Part shown: in pieces, positions 55,704-63,678 of the stretch
Position numbering within the stretch: position 1 is the first letter of the stretch
How the letters are laid out: every line of letters begins with the position of its first letter
Assembly: GCA_017542125.1 (NCBI GenBank)
Contig: JAFXXU010000035.1
Span: forward strand, 1-64,000
Direction: 5' to 3'
DNA: 64,000 nucleotides
Origin: Ruminococcus sp.
GTDB lineage: Bacteria; Bacillota; Clostridia; Oscillospirales; Ruminococcaceae
Made by a program: the position numbers and the translations under genes
Notes under the pieces: generated by a model
Databases searched by the model: none
What the model saw: only the letters and a program-made list of their open reading frames with translations
What the model was told of the DNA's origin: nothing

Positions 55704-57272
55704 ATGAACGAATTTCTAAAATGGTTCTTCGTGTTTATTTCCGAGATGCTGAAAGGCTTCGGCATGATCTTTTCGGGCATCGGAAAGGGCATAGTACAGA
55801 TATTCAATATCAAAAACTACATAGACATATTCAAGGCCCACTCACCGGATTTCACCGTGCTGAGCTGGATACTGGCGATACTCTCTATTATAATAGTTAT
55901 CGCAGTGTATGTGCTGATAGGCTTCATCATCGTACTGCTCATCAGGAAGTATGTGCGCTTCCGCCACTCGCTGGTCAGCAATGAGGATCTGCTGGAGGAG
56001 ATCTCAAATCTCCAGCGCCAGGTGCTCAAGATGACCAAGGAGAAGGACGAGATCATGGCGATGAAGGTGGCTCAGATGGGCCTGCCCGTGTCGGGCGCTC
56101 TCTCCTATGCGGGCGCCGACGGCACCGCCGTGCCCTATCAGGGCGAGGGCGAGGCTCCCCAGGCTGTGGAGGACGGTATCGTCCAGACGGCAGACAGGCG
56201 TTTCTCCCGTCTGCTGGAGGTGGACAGCTTCTACCGCAACTACACTCCGCCGGAGTACGACAACTCCATTACGCTGGAGGGCATCTGCGAGGCTTACCGC
56301 AACTTTGCCTGCTCCAAGATGCACCTCTACTACGATATCAAGACGATACGCCTGTTCATTGCGGGTATGGCTTCCACCAAGCTCATAATCCTGCAAGGTA
56401 TCTCCGGTACAGGTAAAACATCGCTGCCTTACTCCTTCGGTAAGTTCTTGCAGAACGATACTACCATAGCTTCGGTGCAGCCCTCGTGGCGTGACCGTAC
56501 CGAGCTCTTCGGCTACTTCAACGAATTCACCAAGAACTTCAACGAGACCGAAGTCCTCAAGAGGATCTATGCCTCGGGCTATAACAACGATGTCAACCTG
56601 ATACTCCTCGATGAGATGAACATCGCCCGTATCGAGTATTATTTCGCCGAGATGCTCTCCATACTCGAAATGCCCAACGCAGACGAGTGGGAGCTGGATA
56701 TCGTGCCCAACGCCTGGAGCACCGACCCTGTCAAACTGGATAAGGGCAAGCTGAGGATCCCTCAGAACGTATGGTACATCGGTACGGCTAATAACGACGA
56801 CTCGACCTACGCTATCTCCGATAAGGTTTACGACCGTGCTCAGCCCATCAACCTGGATGCAAAGGGTATCGCCTTCGAGGCCCCCGTGCAGGAGCCTATC
56901 AACCTGGGCTACGACCACCTCCAGGCTATGTTCGACGAGGCCTTCGAGAAGTATCCCATATCGCAGGATAATCTCAGAAAGATCCAGCAGCTCGACCTGT
57001 GGGTGATCGAGAAGCTGCGTGTGGCTTTCGGTAACCGTATCTTAAAGCAGATGGGCCTGTTCGTGCCTGTTTACGTTGCCTGCGGAGGCGACGAGCTGGA
57101 CGGTATCGACTACGTCCTCGCTACCAAGATATTCAGAAAGTTCGAGTCCCTCAACCTGGCTATGCTGCGTGAGGAGCTGAGAGAGCTGGTGGTATATATC
57201 CACAAGTCCTTTGGCAAGAACAAGATGAACGAGTCCGTGGCATACCTCGAAAGACTGCAGAAGCTGTTCTGA
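55704..57272 (+). CDS. Membrane-anchored McrB-like AAA+ ATPase
   Basis: 522 residues, ATG after CGGAGAAGG. N-terminal amphipathic stretch (about 5-30) and one clear membrane helix (about 53-81), then a short coiled coil (SNLQRQVLKMTKEKDEIMAM), a linker and an AAA+ domain. Walker A is LQGISGTGKTSLPYS (Lys238), Walker B ILLDEMNIARIEYYFAEML (Asp303-Glu304), sensor region WYIGTANNDDSTYAIS and arginine-type KVYDRA, all in the McrB/MoxR style. The usual McrB DNA-recognition N-domain is replaced by the membrane anchor. The DUF2357/McrC-like partner is next downstream. Confidence 0.82.
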   Translation: MNEFLKWFFVFISEMLKGFGMIFSGIGKGIVQIFNIKNYIDIFKAHSPDFTVLSWILAILSIIIVIAVYVLIGFIIVLLIRKYVRFRHSLVSNEDLLEEISNLQRQVLKMTKEKDEIMAMKVAQMGLPVSGALSYAGADGTAVPYQGEGEAPQAVEDGIVQTADRRFSRLLEVDSFYRNYTPPEYDNSITLEGICEAYRNFACSKMHLYYDIKTIRLFIAGMASTKLIILQGISGTGKTSLPYSFGKFLQNDTTIASVQPSWRDRTELFGYFNEFTKNFNETEVLKRIYASGYNNDVNLILLDEMNIARIEYYFAEMLSILEMPNADEWELDIVPNAWSTDPVKLDKGKLRIPQNVWYIGTANNDDSTYAISDKVYDRAQPINLDAKGIAFEAPVQEPINLGYDHLQAMFDEAFEKYPISQDNLRKIQQLDLWVIEKLRVAFGNRILKQMGLFVPVYVACGGDELDGIDYVLATKIFRKFESLNLAMLREELRELVVYIHKSFGKNKMNESVAYLERLQKLF

Positions 57273-57329
57273 TCCCATCCCCGAGAGTGAATTATACTAT
57301 TATATAAGAGAAAGGGCGGTGAGGACTGA

Positions 57330-60290
57330 TTGAACGGCTTTTACGATGAATGGTATGAGGATTTCAAGGAGGCGGTAGATGCCTTCGGCGACGACGCGCT
57401 GTTCGATCAGCTCGACGCTCTCCTGCAATCCAGCAGAAATACCTTCGCCTTCAACCGCAAGCTGATGGAGAAGGCGATAGACGTCTCCTGGGTAGAGGCC
57501 ATAGAGAACGGCCTTATCCACGTTGACAACGTGCTGAGAAACCCGAGCCGAACGATCGAGGACGTGGAAGAGATCGTCCCCATAGAGCGCTCGCGGAAGA
57601 TCACGGTCGAGTCGGTAAAGCACCTTGCTCAGCATACCGACTTCATCCAGAGCATAGATAAGCGCACGGGCAAGATAACCCCGTCGAAGATATTAAATAT
57701 CCACAAGGAAGAAAGCTACCTTACATACGAGAATAAGTTTGTCAATACGCTGATCGACAGGCTGTTCATCTTCATAAACACCCGCTACGAAAAGCTGGCC
57801 CAGGTGGCAAGGGACGAGGAGGTATTCTCCCTCGGCTACGATACCTCCATAGATACCGGCAACGGCGGCAAAATGAAGATAGAGGTCAAGATCGAGACCT
57901 CCGACAGCCTGGAATCCACCGACGCCCACGGCGTCACCATCTGGCAGAGAGTGGAAAAACTCAAAAAGGTCATCGAGGGCTATAAGGGCTCGGATCTCTG
58001 TATGAAGCTGGGCAATAACTACATACGTCCCCCCGTAATGCGCACCAACGCCATTATGAAGAACGTTGAGCTCAAAGCCTGTCTGGCTCTGTGGCAGTAC
58101 ATCGAAGGCTATGATAAGGTGGGCTACGAGATCAACGTGGAGAATACTGCGGTCAAGCCGCAGAACAGGTATGTCGAGGATTTCTATAAGCTGGTCATCA
58201 TGAACCTGCTGCTGTTCAGAGCATATACCGTTGACAGCGAAAAGGAAATGACCGAGCTGAAGACCCAGAAGCTGAAGACCCTGACCCCGAAATTCGTCAA
58301 GCGGTTCGAGAAGGAGGTCGCCGACGACTACGGCATCCAGACGGATGCTGCGGTAGGCTATATCGCAGCCGACGGCGAGTTCCGTATGACCAAGAGGCTC
58401 CCAAAGAATATGAACCTGGTCTTTACGCAGATAAGCGAAGCGATAAAGATCGAGAAGGCCTATCTGGAGGAGCGCGAGAAGGAGCGTCTGGCAAGAGTTG
58501 CCGCCGAGGAGGAGGCAGAGCGTCTGCGCCTCGAGGAGGAAGCCCGCCAGGAGGAGCTCCGCCGCATAGAGGAAGCCAAGCGGGAGGAACGCGAGAGGCT
58601 CCAGCGCGAGAAAGAAGAGGAAGAAAGACGTATCCAGGAGCTTCTGGAGCAGAAGCGCCGCGAGCAGGAGGAGGAAGAGCGGGAACGTGCCCGCCTCGAA
58701 GCCGAGCGGCAGGCCAAGCTGGAAGAGCAGCGCCGCCTGGAGGAGGAAGCCCGCAAGAAGCGGGAGGAAGAAGAGCGCGTAGCTGCCGAGCGGGAAAGAG
58801 TTTTCCAGAACAAGCTCAAGATGCGCTCCGAGCTGGGTGAGGCAGAGGGCGTTGACGTAGAAAAGCTGGAAGAGCACGAGCACGAGGACGAGGAAAAGCT
58901 GGAACAGCAGGTCTACGAGGAAGTCACCACCGAGGAGATCGAACAGGTCAAGGCGGAAATGGAGGAGGCCGCGGGCGAGGAGCAGTCCGAGTTCGAGGAT
59001 CCCAGAGCCATCGCCGCCAGAAAGAAGCTGGAGCAGCAGAGGCAGGAGAAGGAACGCTTCGAGGCCGAGCGTGCCGCAAGGCTCAAGGCCGACCGCGCCA
59101 AGTTCGAGGCCAAGCCCTTCGAGCAGATCAGGTGGGAGTATTCCCACAACCCGATCAGGCTGCTGCAAAGGCTCATACAGTATATCCTCGTTTACTGGTT
59201 CCATATCATCCCCGAGGATACCGACAATCCCGACCACAAGCGGCTGCGTGCCGAGCTGGCTGAGAAGAAGCGCATAAAGGAAGAGGAGGCCGCCGAGCGC
59301 GACAAGATGGAGGTCTACTACCGCAAGTATGCAGGCACCTTCAAGTACCGGTTCAGGCGCTATCTGGCAGACCGCAAGTTCAAGAAGAAGAAAAAGCTGG
59401 AGGCAAAGAGCAGGCCGAAGCCGACCTATACTCCGCCCAAGCGTACTCCCGAGGAGCAGCGTGAGATCGATCTCGAGATGAAGCGCCTCTACAGAGAGTA
59501 CCATGTAAGCCTCTGGCAGAAGCTGGTCAGGGCACATAAAGAGCGCAAGAGGATGCGCAACGAGCTGCGCGAGAGCGTAGGTCAAAAAAAAAATGACCTA
59601 GAAGGCCAAAGCAAGGTAAAAAGCAGGGCGCAGAAGGCCGTTGACGTGATCCTGACAGTGATACTTGTCATCTCGATGATCATCTGCGGCTATGTTCTCA
59701 TCAATGCCGCGAGAGGCAAGGCTGTGAACCTGTTCGGCAAGAGCATACTCCAGGTCGTGACCGGCAGCATGGAGCCCTCGATACACGTGGGGGACTACAT
59801 AATCACCGAAAAGACCGATGTTTCCGAGCTCAAAGAGGGGGATATAATCTCCTTCTACTCGGATCAGGAGGATGTAAAGGGCAAGATCGTCACCCACCGT
59901 ATCGTCTCGGTGAACGATGACGGCTCCTTTGTTACAAAAGGCGATTCAAGGTCTGACGGCTCACCTAACGAAACGTTGGACACCGCCCCCGCCCAGCCCG
60001 ATAAGGTCATTGGTAAATATGCGGGCAAGTCCAGGTTCTTTATCTGGCTCTCATCCTTCGGCGAGACCAGAAAGCTCGTAATGATAGTCGTGATCCTGCC
60101 TCTGGCAGTGATGGCGGTATTCGAGCTGAGATCTGTGACGAGGCTGGGCAGGAAGGTCCGTGAGGAAAAGCGGCAGCAGGCTGCCGAAAGCAAACAAAAG
60201 CTCATAAGAGAAGAGATCGAAAGGGAAAAGCGCCGCCTTGAACGGGAGGGCGTTTCCGAGGACGAGGTGAAGAACGGTGAACCAAGATAA
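57330..60290 (+). CDS. DUF2357/McrC-like coiled-coil protein fused to SipW-type signal peptidase
   Basis: 986 residues, TTG start with GTGAGG upstream. Residues about 1-390 resemble DUF2357 proteins that pair with McrB-like ATPases (ESYLTYENKFVNTLIDRLF, and repeated helical segments); no PD-(D/E)xK nuclease motif could be identified by eye. Residues about 390-610 are a Lys/Glu/Arg coiled coil. A hydrophobic helix (RLIQYILVYWFHII) lies near 620. At 59584-59593 ten A residues mark the junction (codons 752-755). The C-terminal part (about 770-940) is a complete SipW-like peptidase: helix VILTVILVISMIICGYV, Ser813 in VVTGSMEPSIH, His856 in VTHRIVS, Asp872/Asp876, and a second helix near 925-945. 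One A more or less gives an immediate stop after the coiled-coil part. Confidence 0.8.
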   Translation: MNGFYDEWYEDFKEAVDAFGDDALFDQLDALLQSSRNTFAFNRKLMEKAIDVSWVEAIENGLIHVDNVLRNPSRTIEDVEEIVPIERSRKITVESVKHLAQHTDFIQSIDKRTGKITPSKILNIHKEESYLTYENKFVNTLIDRLFIFINTRYEKLAQVARDEEVFSLGYDTSIDTGNGGKMKIEVKIETSDSLESTDAHGVTIWQRVEKLKKVIEGYKGSDLCMKLGNNYIRPPVMRTNAIMKNVELKACLALWQYIEGYDKVGYEINVENTAVKPQNRYVEDFYKLVIMNLLLFRAYTVDSEKEMTELKTQKLKTLTPKFVKRFEKEVADDYGIQTDAAVGYIAADGEFRMTKRLPKNMNLVFTQISEAIKIEKAYLEEREKERLARVAAEEEAERLRLEEEARQEELRRIEEAKREERERLQREKEEEERRIQELLEQKRREQEEEERERARLEAERQAKLEEQRRLEEEARKKREEEERVAAERERVFQNKLKMRSELGEAEGVDVEKLEEHEHEDEEKLEQQVYEEVTTEEIEQVKAEMEEAAGEEQSEFEDPRAIAARKKLEQQRQEKERFEAERAARLKADRAKFEAKPFEQIRWEYSHNPIRLLQRLIQYILVYWFHIIPEDTDNPDHKRLRAELAEKKRIKEEEAAERDKMEVYYRKYAGTFKYRFRRYLADRKFKKKKKLEAKSRPKPTYTPPKRTPEEQREIDLEMKRLYREYHVSLWQKLVRAHKERKRMRNELRESVGQKKNDLEGQSKVKSRAQKAVDVILTVILVISMIICGYVLINAARGKAVNLFGKSILQVVTGSMEPSIHVGDYIITEKTDVSELKEGDIISFYSDQEDVKGKIVTHRIVSVNDDGSFVTKGDSRSDGSPNETLDTAPAQPDKVIGKYAGKSRFFIWLSSFGETRKLVMIVVILPLAVMAVFELRSVTRLGRKVREEKRQQAAESKQKLIREEIEREKRRLEREGVSEDEVKNGEPR

Positions 60291-60729
60291 GATAATGAAG
60301 CGCAGGATGATAACAGCCATTGTGCTGATGCTCATCTGCCTGATAGCTCTGCTTGTGTTCATCGGGCTTTACGTCGATGAGACCAAGCGGGTACAGGAGG
60401 TCTACCGTACCCAGTACAAGACCGAGCTGCGGCACGTGGTCGAGGAGATCGACATCTACCTTGAACCCGAGGGCGATGACGATCTGGTCTACCGTCGGGT
60501 ATGCAGCTATATGAGCAATGCCGGTGCCTTCGCCTTCCTCATCGAGGACTTTTCAGAGAAGCAGATACTTATAAACCAGATAAGCACCGCGCTTATCAAG
60601 TACCCCGTGCAGATGCAGCCGAAGCTGGAAGAGCTCAAGCAGGCGATAAACGATATCCTGGCAGAGCTCGATAAGGGCTATACCGAGCTTGACGAGCTGT
60701 TTCAGTCTATAGAATTAAAGGGAAATTAG
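60277..60729 (+). CDS. Small membrane protein of the fibre operon
   Basis: 150 residues, GTG start overlapping the end of the fusion gene by 14 bp (GAGGTGAAG upstream); ATG 60295 is an alternative. One membrane helix at about 11-32, then a helical extracytoplasmic or cytoplasmic domain (YRTQYKTELRHVVEEIDIYL, ISTALIKYPVQMQPKLEELK). No family recognised. The overlap implies translation coupled to the upstream gene. Confidence 0.7.
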   Translation: MNQDKIMKRRMITAIVLMLICLIALLVFIGLYVDETKRVQEVYRTQYKTELRHVVEEIDIYLEPEGDDDLVYRRVCSYMSNAGAFAFLIEDFSEKQILINQISTALIKYPVQMQPKLEELKQAINDILAELDKGYTELDELFQSIELKGN

Positions 60730-60748
60730 CCAAAGGAGTGATGAAAAA

Positions 60749-60973
60749 GTGAGCGAAAAGAGCAAGCTCAAAAAGGAGATAAAGATCTGCCGCCAGACCA
60801 TTGAGGAGATCGAGCGCAAGCGCTCCAGATCCCAGTCGGCGCTGGTTCAGGCAGTGCTTTTGCAGGAATCCCCCGACGAAATGGACGTTGAGTGGTTCAA
60901 TAAGTACACCGGCGAGATAACCGCATGCCGTAACCATATGATAGAGCTGCAGAAGAAACTCAATTCACTTTGA
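60749..60973 (+). CDS. Small coiled-coil protein
   Basis: 74 residues, GTG start with AAAGGAGTG upstream. Mostly charged helix with heptad character (LKKEIKICRQTIEEIERKRS, ending HMIELQKKLNSL). No signal or membrane segment. Last gene of the operon, 19 bp after the previous stop, and followed by a strong terminator. Possibly a cytoplasmic adaptor for the AAA+ or DUF2357 proteins; this is inferred from position. Confidence 0.65.
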   Translation: MSEKSKLKKEIKICRQTIEEIERKRSRSQSALVQAVLLQESPDEMDVEWFNKYTGEITACRNHMIELQKKLNSL

Positions 60974-60980
60974 TACCAAA

Positions 60981-61021
60981 CCGAGCCTGCCTTTCCCAAA
61001 AAGGCGGGCTCGGTGCTTTTT
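60981..61021 (+). terminator. Terminator of the fibre operon
   Basis: 14-bp stem with one G-T pair (60981-60994 with 61000-61013), then TGCTTTTT. Confidence 0.88.
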
Positions 61022-61203
61022 AACAGAACGATCAGGCCGTTGATCTGTAAGAGCGTGATCCGCAGGGGGCCGGGGGCGACGGGAAGCCCCGGAAACGGGC
61101 GTGCAGCAAGCTGATGTCTTAGATACAGTCCCGGGCGGGCTCAAAATACGGGTTTTGCAGATGCTTTTAAGCCGGAAAATCCTCATCAGCGGTAAATTCC
61201 CTC
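61022..61203. other. Intergenic region before the asnS T-box
   Basis: No gene seen. GC-rich with short inverted segments (GATCAGGCCGTTGATC near 61030, and GGGCCGGGGG/CCCCGG around 61067-61093). Nothing recognised. Confidence 0.4.
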
Positions 61204-61232
61204 TTGACAGCGTGAAAAAAACGTGCTATAAT
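61204..61232 (+). promoter_or_regulatory. Promoter of the asnS T-box transcript
   Basis: TTGACA (61204-61209), 17 bp, TATAAT (61227-61232). Confidence 0.88.
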
Positions 61233-61239
61233 GTCTCTA

Positions 61240-61501
61240 TCAAATGCGAGGACGGAGAGAAGTAGCAGAGCAGTTCTGTCTCAGAGAGCGCGGGCAAGGT
61301 GCGAGCCGCGTACAAGAGGCTTTGTGAATAACACTCCCGAGCAGCAAGCCGAACAGCCCCCGGGGCCCAGTAGGGGAGTCGTTTTACGCGCGTTACTGCG
61401 TATGAGAGATCGCGGGTCTTGATAACAATACGCCTGCGGTAATTCAGGTGGCACCACGGAAGCACAGCTTTCGTCCTGTACGAGGACGAAGGCTTTTTTT
61501 A
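61240..61501 (+). promoter_or_regulatory. T-box riboswitch for asnS
   Basis: About 260 nt leader. The specifier AAC (Asn) is at 61330-61332 within GAATAACACTCC. The antiterminator T-box AGGTGGCACC is at 61446-61455, whose UGGC pairs with the tRNA acceptor end; the fourth base fits the G discriminator of tRNA-Asn. The terminator is AGCTTTCGTCC/GGACGAAGGCT (61466-61476 with 61484-61494) followed by T8. Uncharged tRNA-Asn should promote readthrough into asnS. Confidence 0.93.
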
Positions 61502-61532
61502 TTGTATGATCAAAGGAAAGGATTGATTGTTT

Positions 61533-62903
61533 ATGAAACACACCGATATCAAGGCGATCTTTGAGGACAGGAGCTTCATCGGGCAGAGCGTTACCGTCTG
61601 CGGATGGGTGAGGACGTCTAGAGACTCCAAGAACGTGGCCTTCATCGAGCTCAACGACGGCACGACCCTCAAGCACCTCCAGATCGTTATAGACAAGGCT
61701 GCCGGCCTCGCCCTGGATGAGGCTCTGAAGCTGGGTACATCTCTTAAAGTCACCGGTCAGGTGGTCGAGGGCAGGAACAGCGTTCCCGAGATCAACGCTG
61801 CCGAGCTGGAAGTCCTGGGCGTATGCCCGCCGGAGTACCCCCTCCAGAAGAAGCGCCACACCCTTGAATTCCTGCGCACCATGCCCCACCTCAGAGGCAG
61901 GACGAATACCTTCAACGCCGTGTTCCGCGTACGATCCACCGCTGCTGCAGCCCTCCACGAGTATTTCCAGAGCAGGAACTTCGTATATGTGAACACCCCC
62001 CTCATCACCGGCTCCGACTGCGAGGGCGCGGGCGAGATGTTCCAGGTGACTACCGTGGGCTATGACCCATCCATCAAGTCCGAGGAGGAGTATTTCGCCA
62101 ACGACTTCTTCGGTCAGAGAGCAGGCCTCTCAGTTTCCGGACAGCTGGAGGGCGAGATGGCTGCTATGGCCTTCGGAAAGATCTATACCTTCGGCCCCTC
62201 GTTCAGAGCCGAGAAATCCAACACCCCCAGACACGTTGCCGAGTTCTGGCATATCGAGCCGGAGGTGGCCTTTGCCGAGCTCCCCGATGTTATCGAGCTG
62301 GCTGAGGGCATGATCAAGTTCGTGGTAAGAAAGGTGCTTGACAACTGTAGGTCGGAGATGGAGTTCTTCGACCAGCACTTTGAGAACGGCCTTATCGAAA
62401 AGCTGGAGACTCTTATCTCCCACGAATTCGGCACCTGCACCTATACCGAGGCCATCGAGCTGCTGAAAAAGTCCGGCAAGGACTTCCAGTACCCCGTTGA
62501 GTGGGGCTGCGACCTCCAGACCGAGCACGAGCGCTATATCTCCGAGGAGGTATTCAAGAAGGCTGTGTTCGTTACCGACTATCCCAAGGAGATCAAGTCC
62601 TTCTATATGAAGCAGAACCCCGACGGCAAGACCGTTGCGGCTGTGGATCTGCTTGTACCCGGCGTGGGCGAGATCATCGGCGGCAGCGAGAGAGAGGCTG
62701 ACTACGATAAGCTCCTTGCCGCTATGGAGGAGCGCAAGATGTCCCTGGATCCCTATGCGGATTACCTGGATCTCAGAAAGTTCGGCTCGGTGCCCCACGG
62801 CGGCTTCGGCCTCGGCTTTGAGAGACTCATTATGTATATGACCGGCATCAGCAATATCAGAGACGTTATCTTCTTCCCCAGAACGGTGGGAAGCATCCGA
62901 TAA
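61533..62903 (+). CDS. asnS: Asparaginyl-tRNA synthetase
   Basis: 456 residues from the ATG at 61533 (AAGGAAAGGA upstream); an in-frame TTG at 61527 is less likely. OB-fold anticodon domain at the N-terminus (FIGQSVTVCGWVRTSRDSK), then a class IIb catalytic domain: TRNTFNAVFR-like HLRGRTNTFNAVFRVRS, FGPSFRAEKSNTPRHVAEFW (motif 2), and motif 3 GFGLGFERLIMYMTGISNIR. It charges tRNA-Asn. Presence of asnS with an Asn-specific T-box makes the direct pathway the route to Asn-tRNA. Confidence 0.96.
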   Translation: MKHTDIKAIFEDRSFIGQSVTVCGWVRTSRDSKNVAFIELNDGTTLKHLQIVIDKAAGLALDEALKLGTSLKVTGQVVEGRNSVPEINAAELEVLGVCPPEYPLQKKRHTLEFLRTMPHLRGRTNTFNAVFRVRSTAAAALHEYFQSRNFVYVNTPLITGSDCEGAGEMFQVTTVGYDPSIKSEEEYFANDFFGQRAGLSVSGQLEGEMAAMAFGKIYTFGPSFRAEKSNTPRHVAEFWHIEPEVAFAELPDVIELAEGMIKFVVRKVLDNCRSEMEFFDQHFENGLIEKLETLISHEFGTCTYTEAIELLKKSGKDFQYPVEWGCDLQTEHERYISEEVFKKAVFVTDYPKEIKSFYMKQNPDGKTVAAVDLLVPGVGEIIGGSEREADYDKLLAAMEERKMSLDPYADYLDLRKFGSVPHGGFGLGFERLIMYMTGISNIRDVIFFPRTVGSIR

Positions 62904-62918
62904 GCCCCGGAGGACATA

Positions 62919-63656
62919 ATGACAAAGACAACGGAAAAGAGCTCGCTCCTGCCGCTTCTGCTGCCCTCCCGCAGTATCATTTTCCTGTTGATATTCCTTA
63001 TCGGCTCGGCAGTTACCGGCAAGGAGCTTAAGGAGATAAACAACTGGTGGTCGGTAGCCGCGACGCTGGTGAATATAGTCACGGTGGCGGCCATAGTGCT
63101 GCTGGCAAGAAAGTCGGGTCGGAGCTATAAAGAGCTCATAAACTACCGCAAAGGCGGCCGGAGCGTCAAAAAGACCATACTTCTGGTCTACGTCTTTGTC
63201 TGCGTCGGAATGGGCGGGATGTATGCCGCGGGCTTCATATTCTACGGCAAGTTTATGCCGCAGGTCTCGCTGGATATCGTGTCTCCCATACCCGCAGCGC
63301 TGGCGATCATAAACCTGATACTCCTGCCTCTGACCGTTCCCTTCGCGGAGGACGGCCTCTACCTCGGCTGCGGCGTTGGAAAGATCAGGAACAGCTATGC
63401 CGCGGTCATCGTACCCGCGTTCTTCTACGCGCTCCAGCACTGCTTTATCCCCACGATGTTCGACGTGAAGTATATGTTTTACAGGTTCGTTTCCTTCCTG
63501 CCGCTGACGGTGATCTTCTGCGTGTATTACCGCAGGAAGAAGGACCCTTTTGCGATAATGATAAGCCACGCTATACTCGATCTGGCCACCGGCGTGATGA
63601 TAATGCTCACCTCGGTAGTGCCCGGGCTTTATGAGAGCTGGCAGAGCATGATCTGA
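62919..63656 (+). CDS. CPBP-like intramembrane protease homologue with altered motifs
   Basis: 245 residues, ATG behind GGAGG, 15 bp after asnS. About seven membrane helices. The CPBP (Abi/Rce1) family motifs are recognisable but changed: AEDGLYLG replaces EExxxR, FFYALQHCFIP keeps the FxxxH-type histidine, and SHAILDLATG replaces HxxxN with HxxxD. Activity may be altered or lost. Family members process prenylated or signal-peptide-like proteins, or give bacteriocin immunity. Co-transcription with asnS is possible. Confidence 0.65.
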   Translation: MTKTTEKSSLLPLLLPSRSIIFLLIFLIGSAVTGKELKEINNWWSVAATLVNIVTVAAIVLLARKSGRSYKELINYRKGGRSVKKTILLVYVFVCVGMGGMYAAGFIFYGKFMPQVSLDIVSPIPAALAIINLILLPLTVPFAEDGLYLGCGVGKIRNSYAAVIVPAFFYALQHCFIPTMFDVKYMFYRFVSFLPLTVIFCVYYRRKKDPFAIMISHAILDLATGVMIMLTSVVPGLYESWQSMI

Positions 63657-63678
63657 GGCGGGAAGAGGTTAACAGCTT

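Noticed and set aside
57693-59585. A 630-codon minus-strand open frame opposite the coiled-coil gene
   Set aside because: It is an antisense shadow of the Lys/Glu-rich coding strand (Leu-rich product) with no start signal or family match.
55704-60290. A McrBC restriction system
   Set aside because: The ATPase is membrane-anchored without a DNA-recognition domain, no nuclease motif was visible in the DUF2357 part, and the operon context is signal peptidases and fibre proteins. Not excluded, but less likely.
62130-63569. A 479-codon minus-strand frame across asnS and the CPBP-like gene
   Set aside because: It spans two recognised plus-strand genes and has no similarity to any family I know.
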